From positions 124,001 through 188,000 of the forward strand of contig JBMNLN010000001.1 in the NCBI GenBank assembly GCA_050952725.1: a DNA stretch of 64,000 bases. Reading direction: 5' to 3'. How positions within the stretch are numbered: position 1 is the stretch's first letter; every line of letters starts with the position of its first letter. Shown piece after piece: positions 23,906-31,312 of this stretch. This stretch comes from JAQWCH01 sp050952725. GTDB taxonomy: Bacteria > Bacillota_I > Bacilli_A > RFN20 > CAG-826. Below the pieces are notes generated by a model. It saw only the letters and a list, made by a program, of their open reading frames with translations, did not search any database and had not been told where the DNA came from. Both the position numbers and the translations under genes were made by a program.

Positions 23906-25003
23906 TTAGATGACCGTGCCAATTTGCATCGTGCCCCAATAGATCAATCCGCCAGATTCGCTTAACAATGGTAAGGCGGCTTTTTCTTCTGGGCTCAAAC
24001 CAGCATACCAAGTATCAACGGCGGTGGCATCGGCGGCAACTGCGGTGCCAGCAGCGGCAGCGATATTGCTAACTTTCGGATTCTTTGTAGAAATGGCCGT
24101 GGAGTTGACAAGTTGAGCGGCACTCGTCGCGCAGTTCCCCGCTAAAACCCCAACGTTGGTAAATGGTCCCGTATCCGAAGTGTCGATTCCTAATGAATTG
24201 ACAATCGTTCCGCCAGCTTCATTTTGAGAGGCGAATAAAGAATTACCGATATTGTTCCCAACGCCTTTATTTAAGATTTTGCCTCTAACACAGCAGTTTT
24301 CAATTGTGCCTGCATTGTTCCAAGCAAAAATCGAACCATAACAATTGACTCCAGCCCAACCAAAATTCATGTCTTTAATCACCAAGTTTCTGACTACCCC
24401 AGTGGAGTGAATGGATCCGAACATGCCAAAACCAGTAAAGGCAGCGGCAAAATTAAAACCAGTGATGGAATGGCCATCGCCATCAAAAGTCGCACCCCAT
24501 CGTGCATAATTACCCGTTCCATTAAATAGAATTTTGGCGGAATTCGGCCCATCGCCATTAATAACTTTGCCGGATAAATTAATGTCCGTTGATAGTTTAA
24601 ACTCACCGGTGAAAGGTGTGGCTTTGGGATGGGCTTTGAACAATTGCATTAAGCGAACGAATTCATCCGCACTATCGATAGAGGCTAACGTTGGTGCAAT
24701 ATAACGCCCATCTCCTTTGGTTAACGGACCTGCGGTTTGAGTATCCGCGATTAACATTGTGCAAGCAGCATCGCTAAAACTTTTGTGACATTCACAGCAA
24801 CACCAATACTCAATGTGCCCCGCTGTTAGTTCGCCTGGAACCACAGCTTCGTAATGATTCACAACCGAGTGGGTGCAACCTGAAGCGTCAGCATTCAAAA
24901 AATGATTGTCTGAAGAAATTTTCGAAACAACAGATGCAGAAATGCATAAAGCAAATAGACCGATCGAAGCGATCAACAAGCTGCGTTTTTTATGATTTTT
25001 CAT
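23906..25003 (-). CDS. Secreted protein with Cys-rich head and beta-helix-like C-terminal domain
   Basis: 365 aa. Signal peptide MKNHKKRSLLIASIGLFALCISASVVS. After it comes a Cys/His module (residues ~43-83: C-x-H, then YWCCCECHKSF, then DAAC) of the kind seen in secreted proteins of gut Bacillota, possibly metal-binding. The C-terminal ~220 residues (STDINLSGK..., WGATFDGDGHSITGFNF, YGLFGS-like FGMFGSIHSTGVVRNLVIKDMNFGW, GTIENCCVRGKI, ending LPLLSESGGLIYWG) align closely with the end of the lipoprotein at 29367-31292. GLUG-like repeats suggest a right-handed beta-helix. It probably binds or displays a glycan at the surface; no catalytic residues can be assigned. Own promoter and terminator. 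Confidence 0.75.
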   Translation of the reverse strand: MKNHKKRSLLIASIGLFALCISASVVSKISSDNHFLNADASGCTHSVVNHYEAVVPGELTAGHIEYWCCCECHKSFSDAACTMLIADTQTAGPLTKGDGRYIAPTLASIDSADEFVRLMQLFKAHPKATPFTGEFKLSTDINLSGKVINGDGPNSAKILFNGTGNYARWGATFDGDGHSITGFNFAAAFTGFGMFGSIHSTGVVRNLVIKDMNFGWAGVNCYGSIFAWNNAGTIENCCVRGKILNKGVGNNIGNSLFASQNEAGGTIVNSLGIDTSDTGPFTNVGVLAGNCATSAAQLVNSTAISTKNPKVSNIAAAAGTAVAADATAVDTWYAGLSPEEKAALPLLSESGGLIYWGTMQIGTVI

Positions 25004-25020
25004 ACCTCAATCACCCTCCT

Positions 25021-25046
25021 TAATATAATAATATATTATTATATTA
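25021..25046. repeat. Perfect 26-bp palindrome across the promoter of the 23906 gene
   Basis: TAATATAATAATA followed directly by its exact reverse complement, with no loop. It covers the predicted -10 and transcription start. It could be an operator, or an AT-rich cruciform. Confidence 0.75.
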
Positions 25047-25056
25047 GATAGTGCAA
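25028..25056 (-). promoter_or_regulatory. Promoter of the secreted protein at 23906
   Basis: TTGCAC (25051-25056), 17-base spacer, TATTAT (25028-25033) on the minus strand. AAGGAGG (25015-25021) follows before ATG 25003. Confidence 0.6.
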
Positions 25057-25065
25057 TACTTGCCA

Positions 25066-25896
25066 TTATTTTTTTCTTTCAAATGAAGAGCGAAGACCAC
25101 GTTGAAATAATGAACAATAACGATTTTTGTTAATCAATTCATCAAAAACACTTAGCGAAAAAAGGGTTGAAGCGAGCCAAGCTATCGGCACCAAAATTAT
25201 CAGCGCAATTAAATAGGCAGTATACTTAATAACCATTGAGGGAATGTAGTCGATAAAGGTAAAAGCGTAACAGAGGAGGAAAAAAACTAAAAACAAGGGA
25301 AACCTTCTAATCAACAAACGCAAAGCAATCGATATATTTTTCAAAAAAGGATTCACATAGATTGCATTCACAAAAGTAAAAACGAACAACAAGGGATAGA
25401 TGAACACTAAAGAAACGCTAAAAATCGCAGTCGAAACATATACGTTGATTTGATATAAAGTTAGAATTGCTCTAATGATATTAATTAAGCCGATGATCAA
25501 GGCGAAAAGGATGGACGATGTCCAATTTTCTTTGACACCAGTAATGAAGTCTTCTTTATAAAAAACTGGTTGGGCCCAAGCATATCTAATCATAATTTTC
25601 AATAAGCCGGAAATGACAAGAAAAAAGAGAATAATTGCCGGTACATTGATTAAAGTGTAATAATAATTTGCAATTAAAATTTCATTTGGGGCATTTAAGG
25701 TGCTCACATAAAAATCAAAAGAAAACTTAACCCCTAAATATGGAATAAAACCTAAAAATAAGAAAAAACCAATTTTTATCATTTGTAAAAAATGCAGTTT
25801 CAAAATATCGATGAACTGTTTTCTTCTCGTGTTTGGCAAGTCATCGAGTTCGTAATTTGTTGATGCACCTCTAAACTTGTTCTTCTTAAATAGCAT
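25066..25896 (-). CDS. Six-helix membrane protein, resembling the DUF624/YesL group
   Basis: 276 aa. It has a basic cytoplasmic start, then about six hydrophobic segments (LQMIKIGFFLFLGFIPYLG, NVPAIILFFLVISGLLKIMI, SSILFALIIGLINIIRAIL, STAIFSVSLVFIYPLLFVFTFVNAIY, FPLFLVFFLLCYAFTFIDYI, YTAYLIALIILVPIAWLAS). The topology and the two-per-half pattern recall YesL/DUF624 proteins, which accompany CUT1 sugar ABC transporters. I cannot confirm the family by eye. Its ATG overlaps the end of the 25886 gene by 11 bases, so the two are translated together and may form a complex. It is the last gene of the long island operon. Confidence 0.6.
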   Translation of the reverse strand: MLFKKNKFRGASTNYELDDLPNTRRKQFIDILKLHFLQMIKIGFFLFLGFIPYLGVKFSFDFYVSTLNAPNEILIANYYYTLINVPAIILFFLVISGLLKIMIRYAWAQPVFYKEDFITGVKENWTSSILFALIIGLINIIRAILTLYQINVYVSTAIFSVSLVFIYPLLFVFTFVNAIYVNPFLKNISIALRLLIRRFPLFLVFFLLCYAFTFIDYIPSMVIKYTAYLIALIILVPIAWLASTLFSLSVFDELINKNRYCSLFQRGLRSSFERKK

Positions 25897-26995
25897 AGTT
25901 CAAAACATCCATCAGTAAATTAAATGAAGTATCATAGCGAGAATTTACCATATCTCCTAAATGAATCGAATTTTTCCCGAAGAAAGCATAATAGTTTTGA
26001 TCCTCTTCACCATCTTTATAAAAAGTAAATAGGTCGTTTTTGGGATCGATATTATCGCCGCTTTGATGAATTTGGATTCCGAATAATATTTCTTTATCTC
26101 CCATTTTTTTATAGATAAACTCATCAGAAAACCTAGAAGCATAACTCACATCAATGGGATTAAAATACATTCCGCACATTTCATTGGTTACAATGCTCTC
26201 TGGTAAAAAAAGAATATCTGCAACGGGCAGCCCATTGGTAATAAGTTGGGTATCGAATTGGCTGCTCGATAAGTTCCCCGTGATTAATGTGATTAATTGT
26301 AAATAATCCGGTTTATGTGGTGATTGATTGAGCCGTGAATAAAGCGCCTCTGAAGTATCAGCATAATGGGCGGCAAAAATAAATAATCTCTTTTCTTTTT
26401 TGGGATACGCGCTAAAGTTGATGGTAAATGAAGAAACACAAATCGCACACAGAGAAAGAACAATGAGCCAAGGCCATTTCAAAAATAAATCTTTGCTCAT
26501 GAAAAAATCTTTAGGAAGAAAACCCTCTTGATAAAAACAGCGCTTATCTACTGAATAAAGGTATTCTCCTCTTGTTGAGAATGTGTATTCCTGATCCTTT
26601 TCAAAGATATCTTCCATGGCTTCTAAATAAAAACATTTTAATTTTCCATCAATATTGAAATAGACCAAAGCGCCTTTAATATATTTAGCTAAAGTGACGT
26701 CTTTTTCTACTTTGACAAAGGTTCCCGTTTGCATTGTTTCAGAAGAAGCTTGGAGAATTTTTAAATGTTCGATGCGGTAAACATTGGGAATAAATTTTAA
26801 AAAGAGAAAGTAAAACGCAAGAATAAATGCAATTATCCCCAAACAAGAAGAAGCAAGAACATATAGATGGCGGTTTTGGTTGTTTGAAAAAATAATTGCT
26901 AACATAATTGCGGAAGTAAAAAACAACAATAACAAAATACTTATTGTAATCAATAACGCATTTTTCTTTTTGATTTGAACAATAGTTTTATCCAT
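25886..26995 (-). CDS. Membrane-anchored protein with substrate-binding-protein-like C-terminal domain
   Basis: 369 aa. Two N-terminal membrane helices (ALLITISILLLLFFTSAIMLAIIF and LASSCLGIIAFILAFYFLFLKFI), a ~105-residue soluble segment rich in beta strands, a third helix (WPWLIVLSLCAICVSSFTINFS), then ~170 residues probably outside the cell. That last part (DYLQLITLITGNLSSSQFDTQLITNGLPVADILFLPES) looks like one lobe of a periplasmic binding protein. No full family match is recognised. It begins inside the end of the ATPase gene and overlaps the next membrane gene, so the three may form one ABC-type unit in which the binding domain is tethered. This is inference from context. Confidence 0.55.
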   Translation of the reverse strand: MDKTIVQIKKKNALLITISILLLLFFTSAIMLAIIFSNNQNRHLYVLASSCLGIIAFILAFYFLFLKFIPNVYRIEHLKILQASSETMQTGTFVKVEKDVTLAKYIKGALVYFNIDGKLKCFYLEAMEDIFEKDQEYTFSTRGEYLYSVDKRCFYQEGFLPKDFFMSKDLFLKWPWLIVLSLCAICVSSFTINFSAYPKKEKRLFIFAAHYADTSEALYSRLNQSPHKPDYLQLITLITGNLSSSQFDTQLITNGLPVADILFLPESIVTNEMCGMYFNPIDVSYASRFSDEFIYKKMGDKEILFGIQIHQSGDNIDPKNDLFTFYKDGEEDQNYYAFFGKNSIHLGDMVNSRYDTSFNLLMDVLNYAI

Positions 26996-27731
26996 GGATT
27001 TTAATTCCTGATGACATGATAGTTTCTCGAATAAGAGGGTTATTTGAGTTGATAAATTCGCGCGGAGAACCCGAAAAAATCAACAAGCCTTCGTGAAGAA
27101 AAAGAATGAAATCCGCTAAAAGCAGTGCTTCTTTAACATCATGGGTCGCTAGAATAGTCGTAACCTTTCTTTCGCTCACCATTTTTTGAAACATCCGCCG
27201 CTCAAAGTCTCTTTGCTGTTCATCAACATTGGAAAATGGTTCGTCTAATAAAAACAAAGATGGCCTTTTCACCAAAGCGCGAGCTAAAGCTGCTCTTTGC
27301 TGTTGTCCCCCCGATAATTGTCGTGGTTTTCTGCTGAGCAGATAATCAAGCTCAAGCGGAGAAGCAATTTCGTTGACCTCTTTTATAATCTCCTCTCGCG
27401 GAGCCATTTTTATTTTTAAAGGAAAGGCGATATTTTGAAAAATAGTCCAATGTGGATTTAAATCATAGGTCTGTGAGACATACGCTATATTTTTTTCAAG
27501 ATAAGATAACAATTCACAATCAATATCATTAATGGTAATTGTTCCCTCATAATTAACTAAACCTGCAATTGCTTTAATTAAGGTGCTTTTTCCTGAACCG
27601 CTCGGTCCCAGAACCACATAAAAATAACCATCTTCAAAACAATGACAAAATTTATTTATTCCGATAATTGCCTCATTTTTTCTTCCAGAAAAGTAAGACA
27701 CCTTTAAATTGTCAATTCTTAGAGTAGCCAT
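26988..27731 (-). CDS. ABC transporter ATP-binding protein
   Basis: 247 aa. Walker A GPSGSGKST, Q-loop YVSQTYD, signature RQLSGGQQQR, Walker B LFLLDEPFSN and H-loop ATHDVKEA are all intact. The sequence style is closest to importer ATPases of the MalK/PotA type, but it stops after the ABC domain and lacks the ~120-residue regulatory TOBE tail usual in sugar ATPases. I start at ATG 27731 (MATLRIDNLKV). TATAAT lies exactly six bases upstream and there is no SD, suggesting an internal promoter giving leaderless mRNA. Candidate partners are the two downstream membrane proteins (overlapping genes) or the CUT1 permeases at 36.2-38.1 kb, which have no other ATPase in the window. Confidence 0.85.
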   Translation of the reverse strand: MATLRIDNLKVSYFSGRKNEAIIGINKFCHCFEDGYFYVVLGPSGSGKSTLIKAIAGLVNYEGTITINDIDCELLSYLEKNIAYVSQTYDLNPHWTIFQNIAFPLKIKMAPREEIIKEVNEIASPLELDYLLSRKPRQLSGGQQQRAALARALVKRPSLFLLDEPFSNVDEQQRDFERRMFQKMVSERKVTTILATHDVKEALLLADFILFLHEGLLIFSGSPREFINSNNPLIRETIMSSGIKIHG

Positions 27732-27737
27732 ATTACA

Positions 27738-27743
27738 ATTATA
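27738..27743 (-). promoter_or_regulatory. Internal -10 box before the island ATPase
   Basis: TATAAT in the 21-base gap between the PHP gene and the ATPase, six bases from ATG 27731. The -35 is weak. Confidence 0.4.
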
Positions 27744-27752
27744 CAACGGTTA

Positions 27753-28568
27753 TTATTTACATCTAATCTCGGATACGAGTTCATTTTCCGCAATCCCACA
27801 TACTTGGGCGAACCTAATCATCTCCTCATGAACATGAAATTGATCAAGAGAATGCGCATCACTGCCGAGTTGAATTTTCACCCCTGATCTTTGGGCCGCT
27901 TTCATCAGGCGCACATATTCAAAAACGAAACCTGATTCATCAAAATGAGCATATTTGCTCGGTCTTCGATCAATAAAAGCAGATGAGAGTTCAATCGCGA
28001 CTCCCTTTTTTTTCGCCAGCGAGAAACACTTGAGATAATCTTCATCACTAAAATGTCGGAGATGCTCTTCAATGTTTTTGACCCCACATGGTAAAAAAGG
28101 ATGACAAATGCAGGTAGGCACTTCAAAGTCGGCATTGCAAGCCAGAACAAACCGTTTCATCGCAATGGGCTTCATCACCTGAGCATTATTGATATCGACA
28201 TTACCAACCGTTAAAGGAATATGATAATGACTCATCGCGATTAAGACATAGTCGAAACACTTAGCATGTTCTTGGGTTAAAGCGATTGTGCCATCAGCAT
28301 GAATGTCGGTTTCGCACCCAAAATAAATCCGCACCCCATTTTTTTCCTTAGGGAGTTGGTTCTTAAGTGTTAAAACCTTGGATAAAGTGCAGTTTGAATA
28401 CCATTCCTCGGCCCCAATTGGCTTGGCCTCTTGATCCCAAAGGTGATTGCTAAAACCAATCGCTGTCAATTTGGCCTTTTGACATTCAGCAAGAAAGTTT
28501 TCAACAGTCGCTTCTTCTTGAGCACAAGGCGAAATGTTGGTATGGACATGAAAGTCACCTCTTAACAT
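27753..28568 (-). CDS. PHP-domain phosphoesterase
   Basis: 271 aa. A complete set of putative metal ligands of the PHP fold is visible: HVHTN (N-terminus), SNHLWD, GCETDIH, MSHYHI, ICHPFLP and GSDAHSLDQFH near the end. PHP enzymes such as histidinol phosphatase hydrolyse phosphomonoesters with a trinuclear metal centre. No his genes are near; in a sugar operon a sugar- or nucleotide-phosphate substrate is more likely. SD AGGAGA precedes ATG 28568. It is the second of two adjacent, divergent PHP genes. Confidence 0.8.
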   Translation of the reverse strand: MLRGDFHVHTNISPCAQEEATVENFLAECQKAKLTAIGFSNHLWDQEAKPIGAEEWYSNCTLSKVLTLKNQLPKEKNGVRIYFGCETDIHADGTIALTQEHAKCFDYVLIAMSHYHIPLTVGNVDINNAQVMKPIAMKRFVLACNADFEVPTCICHPFLPCGVKNIEEHLRHFSDEDYLKCFSLAKKKGVAIELSSAFIDRRPSKYAHFDESGFVFEYVRLMKAAQRSGVKIQLGSDAHSLDQFHVHEEMIRFAQVCGIAENELVSEIRCK

Positions 28569-28580
28569 AAGCGAAATCTC

Positions 28581-29363
28581 CTAGATTTTTTCATAGACAG
28601 GGGTCTTTTTGATAAAGGATGTAATTTGATTGAATCCGATACCTTTCAACATTTTCCTTACTTCTTCAGCGCGGAAATAGACATGCTCAAGGACATGGGC
28701 GTCACTACCAAAGGAAATATTTCTCCCCCCTAAAGCATAATAGAGTTTGAGCATATATTCATTAGCGAAACAAAGATTAACTCCGTTTGTAGCGGTATTA
28801 ACTTCCAAAACTTTATTTTTCTCAATGATAATATTGAAAATATCCCTTAGTTCCTTCTGATACTTTTCGAGAAATTCATCCGTCGGTTGAATGTTGTATA
28901 TTTTAAAAATAACTCCTAGATGTCCGACAATTTGATAATCATATTGGGCGAACAGACTCCTCTTCACCTCTTGTAAATATAGAGCAAATGCTTCTTCGAA
29001 AGGATATTTACCGACAAAACTTTTGTACAAATCGACCCCATTAATCCAATGGACACTGTTGATTACATAATCAAAGGGAAGCGATTTTGATAAGTGCGCA
29101 TATTCTTGATCGAATTTATCAAAAAAATTAAATTCAACACCACTAAAAATAGGAATTGAGGTCTTCTTTTTAATTTGCTGTACTTCTTCTAAGTATTGAT
29201 GTAGTTTGATTTTAAGACTGTCAATGTTGACCGCATCAGTTAAGTAGATATGCTCGGCAAAACCAAAACCAGAGCACCCCCGTTTAATCGCCATGTTCAC
29301 AGCATCAAGTGGGCGAACTTTGCTATCAAAAGAAAAGTAACTATGGTTATGGATATCCAACAT
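28581..29363 (-). CDS. PHP-domain phosphoesterase, histidinol-phosphatase-like
   Basis: 260 aa. Ligand motifs in order: DIHNHSYFS at residues 3-11, GFAEHIYLTD, SGVEFNF, INSVHWING, VGHLGVIFK and FGSDAHVLEHVYF. It resembles HisK-type phosphatases in length and layout. It starts 3 bases after the lipoprotein gene's stop region with TTAGGA as SD. Having two PHP enzymes side by side in a transport operon is unusual; they share only the fold motifs, so they probably act on different substrates. Confidence 0.8.
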   Translation of the reverse strand: MLDIHNHSYFSFDSKVRPLDAVNMAIKRGCSGFGFAEHIYLTDAVNIDSLKIKLHQYLEEVQQIKKKTSIPIFSGVEFNFFDKFDQEYAHLSKSLPFDYVINSVHWINGVDLYKSFVGKYPFEEAFALYLQEVKRSLFAQYDYQIVGHLGVIFKIYNIQPTDEFLEKYQKELRDIFNIIIEKNKVLEVNTATNGVNLCFANEYMLKLYYALGGRNISFGSDAHVLEHVYFRAEEVRKMLKGIGFNQITSFIKKTPVYEKI

Positions 29364-29366
29364 AAA

Positions 29367-31292
29367 CTATCCTAAGGTTAAGAAATTATAACTTCCCCAA
29401 TAAACTTTGTTATCGACTTGTCTCAGCAATGGGAGGTTATCTTTAACTTCTTGACTCAGGGAATTATACCAACCTAAAACGGAATCAAAGTCAGCCGCGG
29501 TTGGTTGGTAAACACCACCAACTGAATAATTGCGCGGTAAGAAACTAGAAATACCATAGGAGTTGATAATTTGCTCAGTGGAAACCACGCAATTACCAGT
29601 AAACAAAGCTGAACAAGTAAAGGTTTCCGCGCTTTGATCAACCACTAAACAGTTTTTGATTGTGGCATTTTCATATAATTTAGCCGCCATTAGGGCATTG
29701 CCGATGTCCGCTGTGGCGCCAGCATTTTTAATCGAACCAGAAACAAATACGTTTTCGATATGGCCTTCACATTTCCAAGCGAGAACCCCACCATAAATTT
29801 TGGTGTTTTTCCATCCAACATTAAAATCGTGTAAACTCAAATCTTTAACATAACCTTGTTTTCCAATCGAGCCAAATAAGCCATAAGCGATAGTTCTATC
29901 AGAAGCATTAGCATAGTTAATCCCGAAGATAGTATGTCTATTTCCATCAAAGGTAGCATTCCACCCCCCGACCGAGGCAGCACCATTAATCGTGGTCGCG
30001 GCCATTGCCAAAGTAATCTTACCGGTCATATTCAAATCGCGAGCTAAAACGTATGTTCCAGTGAAGCCCACATTGGTTCCCTTAACTAGTTGTGCTGCTT
30101 GTAAAAGAGCGATGAATTGATCTTCATTTTCGATAATATCGTCGGCGACAAGGGCGATACCCGAATAGGCGGTGTCCGCCGTTTCAATCCGGATATTTCT
30201 TTCGCCAGCAGTCGTCAATTTTTCTAACTCTGCTTCGGTCAACTTTAAACCACCACCTTCTTTAACAAAGACATATTGCGCCTCATCGAGATAGATTTTT
30301 TCGACGAGGGCTGCATCGAGACCATTGAAAACATTGAGATAATCGGGTTTATTGCTCGAAATGAGGAATTTGGTATCAAGATTTTTTCGCACGCGGTTGA
30401 TGGTGAGAGAAATCCCTGCAGTTAAAGTTGCTCCTGGTTCCACTACGCAAGAAACATTAATCGTGGTCTCTCCGACTTTTTTGGTGGTGACGACACCCGC
30501 TTCACTAACAGAAGCAAGGGTTCCATCTGAACATTCAAAAGTTAAAATGGGATTTTCCACAATTTCGTCCTTGTAATAAACGTTGACGATTGCCGCTAAG
30601 TTAAAGGTTGTATTTACTCCAGCATCATCGAAAATATCGAGGACAATTTCATTTTGCGAAAAGGAAATATCTCCATCGAGTTTTACGCGGACCGCAACAT
30701 TCTTATACATTTCGATTCCTTCATAAAAACAGGTAGCTCTGACGGTGGTTGTGCCATAATCTACCGCTACGATTTTTCCGCTTTGATCCACTGAAGCAAT
30801 TTCAGGATTGGCGCTACTCCAAGTGAAGTTCACTGTGGTAATTTCTTCACCGAAGACAAATAATTTTGCTTCATTTTGAAAGAAATCACCCTTTTCATTG
30901 AATAAAAGATTTTCCGAAGCCAGGGTTACAGTGTAAGAATCTCCTAGGACATTAACCTCAACGGAATCGGCAAGACCAGATAGGGTGGCCCCAATTGTAC
31001 ATTGACCCTCAGCAACCCCAGTTACTTGGCCATTCGCATCAACCACAGCTATTTCTTCATTGCTAGAAAACCAGTTGATTTCACCCGTAACATTAGTAGA
31101 AATATTGATTTCTACCGTTTGGTCCACATAGACATTTAACTGTTTGGGACTCAATGCAAAATAGTTAACTTCCCCTGATGTCGTCGGTGATGCAATTGAG
31201 GAACTATCACCTCTATTGCCATTGTCACAACTCGCATTAGCAAGGCATAAGAAAAGGATAATCGGTAAGATTTTGGATGTGATTTTTTTCAT
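29367..31292 (-). CDS. Surface lipoprotein with Ig-like (Big_2) repeats and beta-helix-like C-terminus
   Basis: 641 aa from ATG 31292 (AAAGGAGG upstream). Lipoprotein signal: KKITSKILPIILFLCLANAS then Cys. There are three bacterial Ig-like repeats (residues ~30-105, ~108-195, ~197-300), each with the EIASVD...GxVTGV/KIVAVDYGTTTV pattern. A linker follows, and then a C-terminal domain from about residue 400 homologous to the secreted protein at 23906 (WNATFDGNRHTIFGINY, YGLFGSIGKQGYVKDLSLHDFNVGW, ending LPLLRQVDNKVYWG). The Ig repeats would lift the terminal domain away from the membrane. Likely glycan binding or adhesion. Confidence 0.78.
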   Translation of the reverse strand: MKKITSKILPIILFLCLANASCDNGNRGDSSSIASPTTSGEVNYFALSPKQLNVYVDQTVEINISTNVTGEINWFSSNEEIAVVDANGQVTGVAEGQCTIGATLSGLADSVEVNVLGDSYTVTLASENLLFNEKGDFFQNEAKLFVFGEEITTVNFTWSSANPEIASVDQSGKIVAVDYGTTTVRATCFYEGIEMYKNVAVRVKLDGDISFSQNEIVLDIFDDAGVNTTFNLAAIVNVYYKDEIVENPILTFECSDGTLASVSEAGVVTTKKVGETTINVSCVVEPGATLTAGISLTINRVRKNLDTKFLISSNKPDYLNVFNGLDAALVEKIYLDEAQYVFVKEGGGLKLTEAELEKLTTAGERNIRIETADTAYSGIALVADDIIENEDQFIALLQAAQLVKGTNVGFTGTYVLARDLNMTGKITLAMAATTINGAASVGGWNATFDGNRHTIFGINYANASDRTIAYGLFGSIGKQGYVKDLSLHDFNVGWKNTKIYGGVLAWKCEGHIENVFVSGSIKNAGATADIGNALMAAKLYENATIKNCLVVDQSAETFTCSALFTGNCVVSTEQIINSYGISSFLPRNYSVGGVYQPTAADFDSVLGWYNSLSQEVKDNLPLLRQVDNKVYWGSYNFLTLG

Positions 31293-31312
31293 ATTTTCCT
31301 CCTTTGCAGCGA

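Noticed and set aside
27753..29363. Histidine biosynthesis role for the PHP proteins
   Set aside because: No his genes occur in the window and both are embedded in a sugar transport operon.
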